64,000 nt of DNA from CAVTWH01 sp963738365 (GCA_963738365.1 CAVTWH010000007.1:186001-250000); one strand, 5' to 3'; positions 9,836 through 21,985 are shown, counted from the stretch's first letter. Numbers and translations: made by a program. The notes: generated from the sequence alone by a model not told the origin.

Positions 9836-10075
9836 GTGTGTTCGAATGCGCGGGTGGAGCGACGGAGGTTCTGGTGGAATGGGCGGTGGGGTCGGGTGGC
9901 CCGACGTGACCTGCTGGTCTACGTCGACGGGGAGCAGTGGTGGGTGGAGGTGCGGGACGGTGGCGTGGAGGGGCGGGTGCGCTGGCTGGAGTGCGGGTCC
10001 GCGGACGCCGCGCTCGACCTGGTCCGTGACCTGATGAGCGGCACCGACGGCTGGACCGAACTGCCGCCGGGATGA
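9836..10075 (+). CDS. Small hypothetical protein
   Basis: The protein has up to 79 residues from GTG 9836. An alternative GTG at 9896 would give 59 residues beginning 'VARRDLLVYVDGEQWWVEV', where protein-like composition begins. The C-terminal part (DGGVEGRVRWLECGSADAAL, then 'LVRDLMSG..GWTELPPG') looks like a folded small domain with hydrophobic and acidic periodicity and no membrane segment or signal peptide. I do not recognise a named family; it looks like a conserved actinobacterial hypothetical. It lies upstream of ddaH with a 115-bp gap, so operon membership is unlikely. The start is uncertain. Confidence 0.6.
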   Translation: MCSNARVERRRFWWNGRWGRVARRDLLVYVDGEQWWVEVRDGGVEGRVRWLECGSADAALDLVRDLMSGTDGWTELPPG

Positions 10076-10190
10076 AGTCCGCGACCAGTGCAACGAATCG
10101 CCGTGAGACCGGGTGCTCACGCAACAAATGGTCGGCAAGCCGCAACGGGTGCGGATGGTTGTTGCGCGGATCCGCCCCTAGTGTCGAGAC

Positions 10191-10985
10191 ATGCGGCGAT
10201 ACCTCATGTGCCGGCCGACGTACTTCACGGTCGACTATGCGATCAACCCGTGGATGGACCCCGACGCGCCGGTCGACGTGGACCTGGCGATCTCCCAGTG
10301 GGAGAGCCTGGTCGCGCTGCACCGCCGGCTGGGCCACCGGGTCGACCTGGTCGACCCGCTGCCCGGGCTGCCCGACATGGTCTTCGCCGCCAACGGCGCC
10401 ACCGTCATCGACGGCACCGTCCTGGGCGTGCAGTTCCGCTACCCGCAGCGGGCCGCCGAAGGCCCCGCCTACGTGGCCTGGTTCGCCGACCGGGGGTACG
10501 ACACGCACGAGGCCAAGTGCGACAACGAGGGTGAGGGCGACCTGCTGCTGGCCGGCGGGTACCTGCTCGCCGGGACCGGGTTCCGCACCGAGCCGGCCGC
10601 GCATACCCAGGCGCAGGAGCTGTTCGGCCGGCCCACCATCACGCTGGAACTGGTCGACCCGCGCTTCTACCACCTGGACACCGCGCTGTGCGTGCTCGGC
10701 GGTCCGGCCGGCATCGCCTGGCTGCCCGAGGCGTTCTCGGCGGGCAGCCGCTCCGTGCTGCGCCGGCTGTTCCCGGACGCCATCGAGGCGGATCCGCAGG
10801 ACGCGGCGGTGCTCGGGCTCAACGCCGTCTCCGACGGCCGGCGGGTGGTGCTGCCGGTCCAGGCGCAGCGGCTGACCGCCCGGCTCGTCGAGCGCGGCTA
10901 CCAGCCCTACGGCGTCGACCTGTCCGAACTGCGCAAGGCCGGCGGCGGCCCGAAGTGCTGCACCCTGGAGGTACGGGACCGGTGA
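10191..10985 (+). CDS. ddaH: Dimethylargininase / amidinotransferase-family hydrolase
   Basis: The 264-residue protein is of the pentein (guanidino-group modifying) fold. It opens 'MRRYLMCRPTYFTVDYAINP', has the substrate-facing 'GLPDMVFAANGATVIDG', 'NEGEGDLLLAGGYLLAGTG' and 'RFYHLDTALCVL' (catalytic His), and ends with the nucleophile region 'GGPKCCTLEV' (Cys256/257). This set matches bacterial dimethylarginine dimethylaminohydrolase, which converts methylated arginine to citrulline plus methylamines; arginine deiminase-like activity is the alternative. It overlaps rocD by four bases (GTGA at 10982-10985), so the two are translationally coupled, as often in actinobacteria. ATG 10191 was chosen as the first codon in frame next to the conserved N-terminus. 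Confidence 0.9.
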   Translation: MRRYLMCRPTYFTVDYAINPWMDPDAPVDVDLAISQWESLVALHRRLGHRVDLVDPLPGLPDMVFAANGATVIDGTVLGVQFRYPQRAAEGPAYVAWFADRGYDTHEAKCDNEGEGDLLLAGGYLLAGTGFRTEPAAHTQAQELFGRPTITLELVDPRFYHLDTALCVLGGPAGIAWLPEAFSAGSRSVLRRLFPDAIEADPQDAAVLGLNAVSDGRRVVLPVQAQRLTARLVERGYQPYGVDLSELRKAGGGPKCCTLEVRDR

Positions 10986-12196
10986 TCCACACGCAACTGC
11001 GCACCCCGGACGCGCTCACCGAGGCCGAGGCGTACACGGCGCACAACTACCACCCGCTGCCGGTGGTCATCGACACCGCCGAGGGCGCCTGGGTCACCGA
11101 CGTGGACGGCAACCGGTACCTCGACTGCCTGGCCGGTTACTCGTCGCTCAACTTCGGCCACCGGCACCCGGCCCTCATCGAGGCCGCCAAGGCTCAGCTC
11201 GACCGGGTCACGTTGACCAGTAGGGCGTTCGTGCACGACCAGTTCGGGCCGTTCTGCCACGAGCTGGCGCAGCTGTGCCGGGCCGAGCTGGTGCTGCCGA
11301 TGAACACCGGCGCCGAGGCGGTGGAGACCGCGATCAAGGTCGCCCGCGCCTGGGGTTACCGCGTCAAGGGGGTACGCCCCGGGCAGGCGCGGATCATCGT
11401 CGCGGCGGAGAACTTCCACGGGCGTACCACCACGATCGTCTCCTTCTCCACCGATCCGCAGGCGCGCGCCGACTTCGGCCCGTACACCCCCGGTTTCGTG
11501 GTGGTTCCCTACGGTGACCTGGCGGCGCTGGCGGACGCCATCGACGACGACACCGTCGCGGTGCTGCTGGAACCGATCCAGGGCGAGGCCGGCGTGCTCG
11601 TGCCGCCGCCCGGCTACCTGCGCGGCGTGCGCGAGCTGTGCTCGCAGCGGGACGTGCTGTTCGTGGCCGACGAGATCCAGTCCGGGCTCGGGCGCACCGG
11701 GCGCACCTTCGCCTGCGACCACGAGGACGTCCGCCCCGACCTCTACCTGCTGGGCAAGGCGCTGGGCGGCGGCGTGCTGCCGGTCTCCGCGGTGGTCGGG
11801 CGCGCCGACGTGCTGGGCGTGCTGCGCCCCGGCGAGCACGGCTCCACCTTCGGCGGCAACCCACTGGCCTGCGCCGTCGGCCGGGCCGTGGTGGGCCTGC
11901 TGGCCACCGGCGAGTACCAGGCCCGCGCGGCCGAACTCGGCGCCGTCCTGCACGACCGCCTGAACGCCCTGGTCGGCAACGGCGTCACCGCCGTACGCGG
12001 CCGGGGCCTGTGGGCCGGCGTCGACATCGACCCGTCGCTGATGACCGGCCGCCAGGCCAGCGTCGCCCTGATGGCCCGCGGCGTCCTCGCCAAGGACACC
12101 CACGGCTCCACCATCCGCCTGGCCCCACCCCTGGTCGTCACCCCCGCCGAGGTCCACTGGCTGGCCGACCACCTGCAGGCAATCCTGACTGCCTAG
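10982..12196 (+). CDS. rocD: Ornithine aminotransferase
   Basis: The 404-residue class-III PLP aminotransferase starts at GTG 10982, inside the ddaH stop. Markers are 'NTGAEAVETAIKVARAWGY', 'LLEPIQGEAGVLVPPPGYL', 'FVADEIQSGLGRTG' and the PLP lysine Lys259 in 'LYLLGKALGGGVLPVSAVVG', all diagnostic for ornithine-oxoacid transaminase rather than acetylornithine transaminase. It converts ornithine and 2-oxoglutarate to glutamate-semialdehyde and glutamate. With ddaH it would route arginine-derived carbon and nitrogen towards glutamate or proline; a separate step from citrulline to ornithine would be needed. Two strong hairpins follow. Confidence 0.95.
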   Translation: MIHTQLRTPDALTEAEAYTAHNYHPLPVVIDTAEGAWVTDVDGNRYLDCLAGYSSLNFGHRHPALIEAAKAQLDRVTLTSRAFVHDQFGPFCHELAQLCRAELVLPMNTGAEAVETAIKVARAWGYRVKGVRPGQARIIVAAENFHGRTTTIVSFSTDPQARADFGPYTPGFVVVPYGDLAALADAIDDDTVAVLLEPIQGEAGVLVPPPGYLRGVRELCSQRDVLFVADEIQSGLGRTGRTFACDHEDVRPDLYLLGKALGGGVLPVSAVVGRADVLGVLRPGEHGSTFGGNPLACAVGRAVVGLLATGEYQARAAELGAVLHDRLNALVGNGVTAVRGRGLWAGVDIDPSLMTGRQASVALMARGVLAKDTHGSTIRLAPPLVVTPAEVHWLADHLQAILTA

Positions 12197-12229
12197 CCAG
12201 TCAGCAACGCCCCCGCGCCCCACCCCCGC

Positions 12230-12266
12230 CGGGCGGCGCCGCTCACCCCCGTAGCGGCGCCGCCCG
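12230..12266 (+). terminator. Hairpin terminator after rocD
   Basis: Perfect 14-bp inverted repeat (arms 12230-12243 and 12253-12266, 9-base loop), 34 bases beyond the rocD stop. Confidence 0.75.
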
Positions 12267-12417
12267 CACCTCCCCACCCCCACCCCACCGCCGACGATGG
12301 CGGCAGCGGCAGTAGCCCACCCACCGCAACCATCGACACGGGGCCCAGCACCCAAACGACGCCCCAGCGCCCCCGATGCCCAAACCCGCAGCCGACACCC
12401 GATCCAGGACCACAGCG

Positions 12418-12491
12418 GCGCTGCGGGGCGGGGGTGCCCACGCAGGGATCAAGCCTGACCGCCCGGAGTGGGCACCCCCGCCCCGCAGCGC
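12418..12491. terminator. Long 23-bp inverted repeat between convergent operons
   Basis: Arms 12418-12440 and 12469-12491 are perfect complements over 23 bp with a 28-base loop. It sits just after the response regulator (ends 12507, minus) and the rocD terminator. It is probably a bidirectional terminator; a mobile palindromic repeat is possible. The remaining gap 12267-12417 shows no gene. Confidence 0.65.
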
Positions 12492-12506
12492 CCCCAGCGC
12501 GACCAA

Positions 12507-12955
12507 TCAGTGCGGCGGCAACTTCACCACAGACACAAAAAACTCGTCGATCTGCCGAACCACACTCACGAACCGCTCGAAATCCACCGGCTTGGTCACG
12601 TAAGCGTTGGCATGCAGCTGATAGCTGCGCAGGATGTCCTCGTCCGCCTGCGACGTGGTGAGCACCACCACCGGGATCTGGCGCAGCTGCGGGTCCTGCT
12701 TGATCTCCTGCAGCACCTCGCGGCCGTCGCGCCGGGGCAGGTTGAGGTCGAGCAGGATGAGGTCGGGGCGGGGCGCGTCGGCGTGCAGGCCCTCCCGGCG
12801 CAGGAAGGCCAGCGCCTCCTCGCCGTCGCTGACGACGCTGAGGCGGTTGCGCAGCTTGTGTTCCTCGAACGCCTCGCGGGTCATCAGTACATCGCCCGGG
12901 TCGTCCTCGACGAGCAGTACCTCGATGGGGAAGACGACTTCCGGTTCGAGCATGG

Positions 12956-12959
<4 letters not shown>
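12507..12959 (-). CDS. Single-domain response regulator (Rcp1-like)
   Basis: The 150-residue protein is only a receiver domain: acidic pocket 'LLVEDDPGD' (about 15-23), phosphoacceptor Asp71 in 'LILLDLNLPRRDG', the Thr/Ser switch in 'VVVLTTSQADED', and Lys in 'ANAYVTKPVDFERF'. The long 'FLRREG....DAPRPDLILLDLNLPRRDGREVL' arrangement is typical of Rcp1-type regulators paired with histidine kinases of the CHASE3/phytochrome kind. There is no output domain, so it presumably acts by protein contact or phosphotransfer. GTG 12959 is preferred: it overlaps the kinase stop (GTGA) and lies 8 nt from GAGGAG. ATG 12953 is the alternative. Confidence 0.92.
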
Positions 12960-14547
<1,588 letters not shown>

Positions 14548-14551
<4 letters not shown>

Positions 14552-15771
14552 CCGTGAGGTTCCTTCGTCAGCAGCAGCATTGCCACATCGTCGGCGAGCG
14601 GTCCGTTGTTGCGTTGCTCCGCCTGACTGACCAGCCAGTCGGGCATCGCGGCCAGCGGGCCGCGCTCGCGCAGGTACCGGGTCACCAGGGTGCACAGCCC
14701 GTCGATGCCCAACCGGCCGGCGCCGGAGCGGCCCTCGATGATCCCGTCGGTATAGATCAGCAGTGACCAGTTGTCGGCGGGCAGCGTCACCACGTCCGGC
14801 GCCCAGCGCTCCACCGGCACCATGCCCAGCGCGATGGCCTGGGTACGGTCCACCGGGGTGACCTTGTCGCCCTGGATGAGCAGCGGTGGCGGGTGCCCGC
14901 ACTTGTGGACCCGGGCCGTCCCGGCAGCCAGGTCCACGGTCGCCATCGCCACCGTGGCGAAGATCTCCTCGGCCCGGCGCTCGCTGACCAGTACCCGCTC
15001 CAGCGCCCGCAGCAGCATCGTGTCGGAGACCCCGGCCAGGGTCAGCGCCCGCCAGGCCACGCGCAGCGTGACGCCCAGCGCCGCCTCCTCCGCGCCGTGC
15101 CCGCAGACGTCGCCCACCAGCAGGGAGATCTTCTCCGGGCCGGTCTGCACGGTGTCGTAGAAGTCGCCGCCGAGCAGCGCCCGCTGCCGGCCCGGGCGGT
15201 AGAGCTTGTGCAGCGCCACCGCACGGGTGGACAGCAGCGGCTGGGGGAGCAGGCCACGCTCCAGCCGGGCCGACTCGCGCTGCAGCAGGTCCGCCTCGCG
15301 TAGCTGGACGGCCGCCTGCTCGGCGCGGCGGCGCTCCACGGCGAAGCGCACCGAGCGGGTCAGCAGCTTGCCGTCGACGAAACCCTTGACCAGATAGTCC
15401 TGTGCGCCCTCGGTGACCGCCTCGATGCCCAGGTGCTCGTCGGAGAGGCCGGTCAGGACGCACACCGCCAGCCCGGGGCCGCCGCTCTGCAGGATCTGTC
15501 GCAGCCCGGCCAGGCCGCTGGTGTCCGGCAGGTTGAGGTCGAGCAGCACGCAGTCGACCCGGTCGAGCTGGGCCAGCGCCTCGGCGAGAGTGGCCGCCAC
15601 GGTCAGCGCGATCGGGGCGTTCGCCTCCTCCAGCAGCTCCCCGACGAGGAAGGCGTCGCCTTCGTCATCTTCGACCAGCAGCACCCGGAGCCGTTCGTCG
15701 ATCAGTGACGGGAGCGCGGACGGTGCCCGGCCCTGGGCGGTGCTACCGGGCGCCAGGTCGGCCTGGCTCAC
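14548..15771 (-). CDS. Receiver-domain PP2C (SpoIIE/RsbU-type) phosphatase
   Basis: The 407-residue protein has an N-terminal receiver domain (about 28-145, phosphoacceptor Asp78 in 'CVLLDLNLPDTSG'), a short helical linker, and a C-terminal PP2C/SpoIIE phosphatase (about 185-400). The phosphatase keeps its metal ligands: 'LLGGDFYD', 'LVGDVCGHGAEE', 'YTDGIIEG', 'LADDVAMLLL'. RsbU-type enzymes dephosphorylate anti-anti-sigma factors, and the fused receiver makes activity depend on phosphorylation. The neighbouring kinase is the obvious phosphodonor. No anti-sigma or STAS gene lies nearby, so the downstream target is unknown. Confidence 0.94.
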
Positions 15772-16088
15772 CGGGAGCCTCCGGGGCGTACGTCCGTCAC
15801 TCGTTCCTCTCCTCGCTGTGCCGGGTCCGGCCTCGCCGGGGGCGGGAGAACCAGGGGGCTGGTGGTGCCGACGGTGCCCTGTGACGGGACCGAAGGTCGC
15901 CCGTCAGGTCGCGGGAACCAGGCCCGGGCAGCGACACCGGGTGAAGCCTACCTGCTTGCCGGGCCGGAGCACATCGTTGCGCGGCGCGGTCGGCCAGACC
16001 CGCGGGCGTGCTCCCGGCGCGCCGTCGCGAGCACGGCGGGAGGTTACCCCGGATGGCGCCCGGGCGCCGCCTGACGCCTCGGCCCGGT
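15772..16088. other. Intergenic region, signalling operon promoter side
   Basis: This 317-bp gap lies between the sthA stop and the PP2C start, both on the minus strand. I see no coding-like frame, RNA gene or strong hairpin. The part near 15772-15850 presumably holds the promoter for the three-gene signalling operon. Confidence 0.5.
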
Positions 16089-17498
16089 TCAGCGGCCGTC
16101 GCCGAGGCGGGCGATGTCGCGCATCTTGTTCATCGCGTCCAGCGCCGCCACCTTGTACGACTCGGCCAGCGTCGGGTAGTTGAAGACGGCGTCGACCAGG
16201 TAGTCGATGCTGCCGTCACAGCCCATCACCGCCTGCCCGATGTGCACGATCTCGGTGGCGCCGGTACCGAAGACGTGCACCCCGAGCAGCTTGCGGTCGG
16301 CCGGCGAGACGAGCAGCTTGAGCATGCCGTACGAGTCGCCGATGATCTGCCCCCGGGCCAGCTCCCGGTACCGGCTGATGCCTACCTCGAACGGGATCCG
16401 CCCGGTGGTCAGCTGGTCCTCGGTGGCGCCCACGTAACTGATCTCCGGGATCGTGTAGATGCCGATCGGCTGCAGCCGGTGCATCTCGCGGACCGGCTCG
16501 TCGCAGGCGTGGTAGGCGGCCAGCCGGCCCTGCTCCATCGAGGTGGAGGCCAGCGCCGGGAAGCCGATCACGTCGCCGACGGCGTAGATGTGCGGCACGG
16601 TGGTGCGGAAGGACCCGTCCACCTTGATCCGGCCGCGGTCGTCGCAGGCCAGCCCGGCGTGGCCGAGGTCGAGCAGGTCGGCCATGCCCTGCCGGCCGGC
16701 GGAGTACATCACCGTGTCGGCGGCGATCCGCTTGCCGCTCTCCAGCACCGTGATGGCGCCGCCGTCGTGGCGCTCCACGGCCGCCACGGACTCGCCGAAC
16801 CGGAAGGTGACCGCCTGGTCGCGAAGGTGATACTTGAGCGCCTCGATGATCTCCAGGTCACAGAATTCGAGCATCTGGTCGCGCCGCTCCACCACGGTCA
16901 CCTTGGTACCGAGCGCCGCGAACATGGAGGCGTACTCGATGCCGATCACCCCGGCGCCCACCACGACCATCGAGCGCGGTACCCGCTCCAGGTTGATGAT
17001 GCCGTCGGAGTCGATCACCGTGCGCTCGTCGAACTCGACGCTCGCCGGCCGGGCCGGCCGGGTACCGGCGGCGATCACGATCTTCTCGGCGCTGGCCTTC
17101 TGCTCCCGGCCGCCGGGGTCGCTGACCAGCACCGTGTGCGCGTCCAGGAAGCGGCCGGTGCCGGTGAGTACGGCGATCCGGTTACGGGACAGCTGGCTGC
17201 GGATCACCTCGATCTCCCGGCCGATCACGTGCTGCGTGCGGGCGGACAGGTCGGCCACGGTGATGTCGTCCTTGAGCCGGTAGCTCTGGCCGTACATTTC
17301 CCGCTGGTTGATGCCGGTGAGGTAGAGCACGGCTTCGCGCAGGGTCTTCGACGGGATGGTGCCGGTGTTGATGCACACCCCGCCGATCATGTTCCGTCGC
17401 TCCACCACGGCGACCCGGCGACCGAGCTTGGCGGCCGCGATGGCGGCCTTCTGGCCGCCCGGGCCGGAGCCGAGCACGAGCAGGTCGAAGTCGTACAC
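16089..17498 (-). CDS. sthA: Soluble pyridine nucleotide transhydrogenase
   Basis: The 469-residue FAD flavoprotein starts at GTG 17498 ('VYDFDLLVLGSGPGGQKAA'); an upstream in-frame extension lacks homology. It has the FAD GxGxxG, 'GGVCINTGTIPSKTLREAV' (one Cys only, so no redox-active CxxxxC disulfide, which separates it from lipoamide dehydrogenase), the NAD(P) motif 'VVGAGVIGIEYASMF', 'YAVGDVIGFPALAS' and a C-terminal dimerisation domain. It transfers reducing equivalents between NADPH and NAD+ in the cytoplasm, balancing the two pools. The length matches the family (about 465). It is transcribed alone. Confidence 0.93.
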   Translation of the reverse strand: MYDFDLLVLGSGPGGQKAAIAAAKLGRRVAVVERRNMIGGVCINTGTIPSKTLREAVLYLTGINQREMYGQSYRLKDDITVADLSARTQHVIGREIEVIRSQLSRNRIAVLTGTGRFLDAHTVLVSDPGGREQKASAEKIVIAAGTRPARPASVEFDERTVIDSDGIINLERVPRSMVVVGAGVIGIEYASMFAALGTKVTVVERRDQMLEFCDLEIIEALKYHLRDQAVTFRFGESVAAVERHDGGAITVLESGKRIAADTVMYSAGRQGMADLLDLGHAGLACDDRGRIKVDGSFRTTVPHIYAVGDVIGFPALASTSMEQGRLAAYHACDEPVREMHRLQPIGIYTIPEISYVGATEDQLTTGRIPFEVGISRYRELARGQIIGDSYGMLKLLVSPADRKLLGVHVFGTGATEIVHIGQAVMGCDGSIDYLVDAVFNYPTLAESYKVAALDAMNKMRDIARLGDGR

Positions 17499-17591
17499 GT
17501 GGCGAGTGTGACAGGGCCAGATTTCGGTTGGCTTACGCCGCAGTATGGGAGCCGGGCTGACAGGGCAGGGGCGCTCCGCCATCCTCGATGG

Positions 17592-18595
17592 ATGCGGTTA
17601 CTGGTGCTGGGCGGGACGGTCTTCTTCGGACGGGCGGTGGCGGCCTACGCCGCCGCGGCGGGGGACGAGGTCACCTGTGCCGCCCGGGGCGCGTCGGGAG
17701 CCGTACCCCCGGGGTGGAACTGGTGCGGGTGGACCGGGACGCCCCGGACGGCCTGGCGCCGCTGGCCGGTCGGGAGTTCGACGCGGTGCTCGACGTGGCC
17801 CGCCGCCCCAGCCACGTGCGGGGCGCGCTGGCCGCGCTGGCCGACCGGGTCGGGCACTGGACGTTCATCTCCACCGGGTCGGTCTACCCGCCGTCCGCCC
17901 CGCCCGGCGAGCTGCCGGAGAGCGCGACGCTGGTCGATCCGGCGCCGCCCGAGGTGGACGACCCGGACGTGGCCGGCGGCGAGTTCTACGGCCCGCTGAA
18001 GGTGGTCTGCGAGCAGGCGGTCCGGGACAGCGGGGTGCCGGCGCTGATCAACCGGGCCGGCCTGATCGTCGGACCGGAGGATCCGAGCGACCGGTTCACC
18101 TGGTGGCCGGTGCGGCTGGCCCGGGGCGGGGAGGTGCTGGCGCCGGGCGCGCCGGAGGACCCGGTGCAGTTCGTCGACGTGCGCGACCTGGCCGCCTGGT
18201 CGGTGGAGGCGGCGCGGGCCGGCCACACCGGCGTCTTCAACGGCGTGGGTACGCCGGTCACCCGCGGCGAGTTCCTCGCCTCGATCGCCGCCCGGGTGGG
18301 CGGCGAGGCACCGGACGGGCCGCCCCGGCTGGTCTGGGTGGAGCAGGACGCCCTGCTGGCGGCCGGGGTGCAGCCGTGGGCGGGGGAGCGCTCGATGCCG
18401 CTGTGGCTGCCGTTGCCGCGGTACGCCGGCTTCCTCCAACGCGACGTCCAGGCCACCCTGGCGGCCGGCCTGGTCATCCGCCCGCTGGCCGACACGGCGG
18501 CCGATACGCTGGCCTGGTACCGGGCGGCCGGGTCGCCGCCGCTGCGCTGCGGGCTGGACCCCGCCGACGAGGCCGAGCTGATCGCCAAGGCGTAG
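17592..18595 (+). CDS. NAD-dependent epimerase/reductase-like protein, apparent frameshift
   Basis: ATG 17592 opens 'MRLLVLGGTVFFGRAVAAYA', a Rossmann GGTxFxG nucleotide-binding motif. At about 17703-17714 the coding frame shifts: 'RGASGAVPPG' continues as 'VELVRVDRDAPDGLAPLAGR' in another frame. The switch lies in the run CCCCCGGGG, and the total length is one base short of a multiple of three. Beyond it are 'HWTFISTGSVYPPSAPPGE', 'EFYGPLKVVCEQAV' (YxxxK active site), 'QFVDVRDLAAWSVEAARAG' and a normal C-terminus to 18595. The restored protein would have about 334 residues. It is of the extended SDR (isoflavone reductase/epimerase-like) family; the substrate is unknown. Confidence 0.82.
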
Positions 18596-18622
18596 ACCCG
18601 GCTGACCGCGTAGACCCGGCTG
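18591..18622 (+). repeat. 18-bp tandem duplication across a stop codon
   Basis: CGTAGACCCGGCTG occurs at 18591-18604 and again at 18609-18622. The first copy contains the epimerase TAG stop. The 18-bp period keeps the reading frame, so a second in-frame TAG follows. Confidence 0.8.
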
Positions 18623-18838
18623 GCCTGCGCTGACCCGGGTGGGCGGGTCCAGCCGGCTGCCGGCGGCCTCACAGCAAATCCCCAGCCTGACATGCGAACC
18701 TGAAGTGGTCCGGACACGTCTAGGTAAGTAGCGCGGGATTCGTCAGTCGTCACCGGCATTGTGACCGGTACCGCACCGCGGATGGAACATCCGGCTGGCC
18801 GAACCTGTTGTGCAAGTCGCAGAGATGCGGGGGCCAGC

Positions 18839-19807
18839 ATGCCGAAGACCAAGGAGCCAACCGTGAACGAGGGCAGCGTGCAGCTACGGACCGACCAGGT
18901 CGCCGAGGAGCGCGACCTCGTCGGCGTGTACCTGCACGAGATCTCCCGGACACCACTGCTCGACGCCGCGCAGGAAGTGGACCTGGCCAAGGCGATCGAG
19001 GCGGGGCTCTACGCCGAGTACCTGCTCGACGACGAGGTCGACACCGACAAGGCCACCGAAACCGAGCTGCGCGGACTGGTCATCGCCGGGGAGCGCGCCA
19101 AGGACCTGTTCATCCGGGCCAACCTGCGGCTGGTCGTCTCGATCGCCCGGCGCTACGTGCGCTCCGGGATGCCGATGCTGGACCTCATCCAGGAGGGCAA
19201 CACCGGCCTGGTCCGCGCCGTGGAGAAGTTCGACTACGTGCGCGGGTACAAGTTCTCCACGTACGCGACCTGGTGGATCCGGCAGGCGATCAGCCGGGCC
19301 ATCGCCCAGCAGGAGCGCACCGTGCGGCTGCCGGTGCACCTGGTGGAGGACGTGAACCGGATGCGCAACGTGCAGCGGCAGCTGACCCGGGAACTGGGCT
19401 CCGACCCGGAGCCGGAGCAGATCGCGGTGTCGCTGGGCGTCCCGGTGGAGCGGGTACACGAGCTCAAGCGCTGGTCCCAGGACACCGTCTCGCTGGACAC
19501 GCCGGTCGGCGACGACGGCGACACCAGCCTCGGCGACCTGGTCGCCGACTCGGACTCCCCGTCGCCGGAGGAGATCGTCCTCGGCGCACTGGAGCGGCAG
19601 CGTATCGAGGGGCTGCTGGGGCACCTGGACGACCGTTCCGCCGGCATCATGCGGGCCCGCTACGGCCTGGAGGACGGCCGGGAGCACTCGCTCACCGAGG
19701 TCGCCTCGCGCTTCTCGCTCTCCCGCGAGCGCATCCGCCAGCTGGAGATCCAGGCGCTGGGCCGGCTGCGTGAGCTGGCCCGGGCGGAGGGCCTGCAGGC
19801 CGCCTGA
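18839..19807 (+). CDS. Group 2 (HrdB/SigB-like) sigma-70 factor
   Basis: The 322-residue sigma factor has region 1.2 ('DLVGVYLHEISRTPLLDAAQ'), region 2 ('LFIRANLRLVVSIARRYV', 'MLDLIQEGNTGLVRAVEKFD', 'YKFSTYATWWIRQAI'), region 3, and region 4.2 ('LSRERIRQLEIQALGRLREL'). It lacks the long N-terminal region 1.1 extension of the principal HrdB. That suggests a non-essential principal-like sigma (SigB/HrdA/D type) recognising -10/-35 sequences close to the housekeeping consensus, often used in stress or stationary phase. ATG 18839 was chosen because conservation starts just after it. GTG 18863 is an alternative. Two terminators follow. Confidence 0.93.
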   Translation: MPKTKEPTVNEGSVQLRTDQVAEERDLVGVYLHEISRTPLLDAAQEVDLAKAIEAGLYAEYLLDDEVDTDKATETELRGLVIAGERAKDLFIRANLRLVVSIARRYVRSGMPMLDLIQEGNTGLVRAVEKFDYVRGYKFSTYATWWIRQAISRAIAQQERTVRLPVHLVEDVNRMRNVQRQLTRELGSDPEPEQIAVSLGVPVERVHELKRWSQDTVSLDTPVGDDGDTSLGDLVADSDSPSPEEIVLGALERQRIEGLLGHLDDRSAGIMRARYGLEDGREHSLTEVASRFSLSRERIRQLEIQALGRLRELARAEGLQAA

Positions 19808-19825
19808 CCCTGTCCCGCGGACAGC

Positions 19826-19864
19826 TCGACGCCCCGTGTTCGCACGGGGCGTCGAACTTTTTGT
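19826..19864 (+). terminator. First of two tandem terminators after the sigma gene
   Basis: A 13-bp perfect stem (arms 19826-19838 and 19843-19855) with a TTCG tetraloop, followed by ACTTTTT: a textbook intrinsic terminator, unusual for a high-GC genome. It lies 19 bases past the sigma stop. Confidence 0.9.
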
Positions 19865-19871
19865 GCCTGAC

Positions 19872-19910
19872 AGCTCGACGCCCGTGTTTGCACGGGGTGT
19901 CGAGCTTTTT
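19872..19910 (+). terminator. Second tandem terminator, duplicate of the first
   Basis: An almost identical hairpin (AGCTCGACGCCCGTG, TTTG loop, one bulge) followed by TTTTT. The two units share the flanking CAGCTCGACGCC and TTTTTGTGCCT, showing tandem duplication with a period of about 47-48 bp. Confidence 0.85.
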
Positions 19911-20141
19911 GTGCCTTTGTGTGCTGTTCCGCTGGATCTGCGCGTTCCGGCCAAGCCGGACATAGCCGCGCACGATGGATCGCTGTCTGCTATATGGCTG
20001 ACTGCGACCCTTCCGTCAACCGCATCGCTGCCTCATGATGGTTTCGGATCGACATGCGCCGTTCGTCAGCCGCGGACCGGCCGGGGTTGTCGCCCGGCCG
20101 GGACCAGCTGGACGGGTGGCCCGCGATCAACGGAGGAGCCC

Positions 20142-20603
20142 ATGCTGGAGTCGACGGGCGAGGTCCCGGCTGCCGTGCAGCCGATCGGCACCGTGTACTA
20201 CGGCTACCAGGACATCTTCGTCACCGACCGGCTGCTCGTCTGCGCCGGCCGCAAGGTCTGCCTCAGTCAGCTGTCCAACGTGCACACCCGGCGCGCCGCG
20301 CTGTCCGCGGTGACCGTCAACGCCACCATCGCGGTCGGCGCCGCGGGTGTCGTGCTGATCATCGCCGGCAGCCTGCTGGACGGCGCCGCCTGGCTGGCCA
20401 CCGTGCTGGTCCTCGCCGTACCGGTGGCCCTGGTGCTGGCCGGGCTGGCGCGCCGGCGGCCGTACGAGCTGTGGGCCGACTGCGCCAGCCAGCGCTCCGA
20501 CGGCGCGGTGGCCCGCATCCTGCTGCTGCGGGTCTCCGACCCGGAGCGCTACCGACAGATCTGCCGCGCCATTGTCCGGGCACAGGAGCGCGGCCGGTCC
20601 TAG
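20142..20603 (+). CDS. DUF6232-like membrane protein
   Basis: The 153-residue protein starts at ATG 20142 behind GGAGGAG (20132-20138). The N-terminal part, 'VYYGYQDIFVTDRLLVCAGR' then 'VCLSQLSNVHTRR', resembles the beta-rich DUF6232 signature. Two adjacent hydrophobic segments (about 60-80 and 83-103) form a hairpin in the membrane. The C-terminal cytoplasmic tail ends 'ILLLRVSDPERYRQICRAIV'. The function is unknown; relatives in Streptomyces and Micromonospora are short membrane proteins. It is monocistronic and convergent with the ABC ATPase gene. Confidence 0.75.
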   Translation: MLESTGEVPAAVQPIGTVYYGYQDIFVTDRLLVCAGRKVCLSQLSNVHTRRAALSAVTVNATIAVGAAGVVLIIAGSLLDGAAWLATVLVLAVPVALVLAGLARRRPYELWADCASQRSDGAVARILLLRVSDPERYRQICRAIVRAQERGRS

Positions 20604-20626
20604 CTCCCGGGGGGCAACCGGGGTCG

Positions 20627-20659
20627 GGCGGGCGGGTCCATGGGGGCCCGCCCGCCTTT
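20627..20659. terminator. Bidirectional terminator hairpin
   Basis: Arms 20627-20636 and 20647-20656 (GGCGGGCGGG / CCCGCCCGCC) followed by TTT, in the 62-bp gap between convergent genes ending at 20603 and 20666. Confidence 0.75.
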
Positions 20660-20665
20660 CCGCGC

Positions 20666-21985
<1,320 letters not shown>

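Noticed and set aside
12418..12491. Insertion-sequence ends
   Set aside because: The 23-bp arms enclose only 28 bases and no transposase; better explained as a terminator or REP element.
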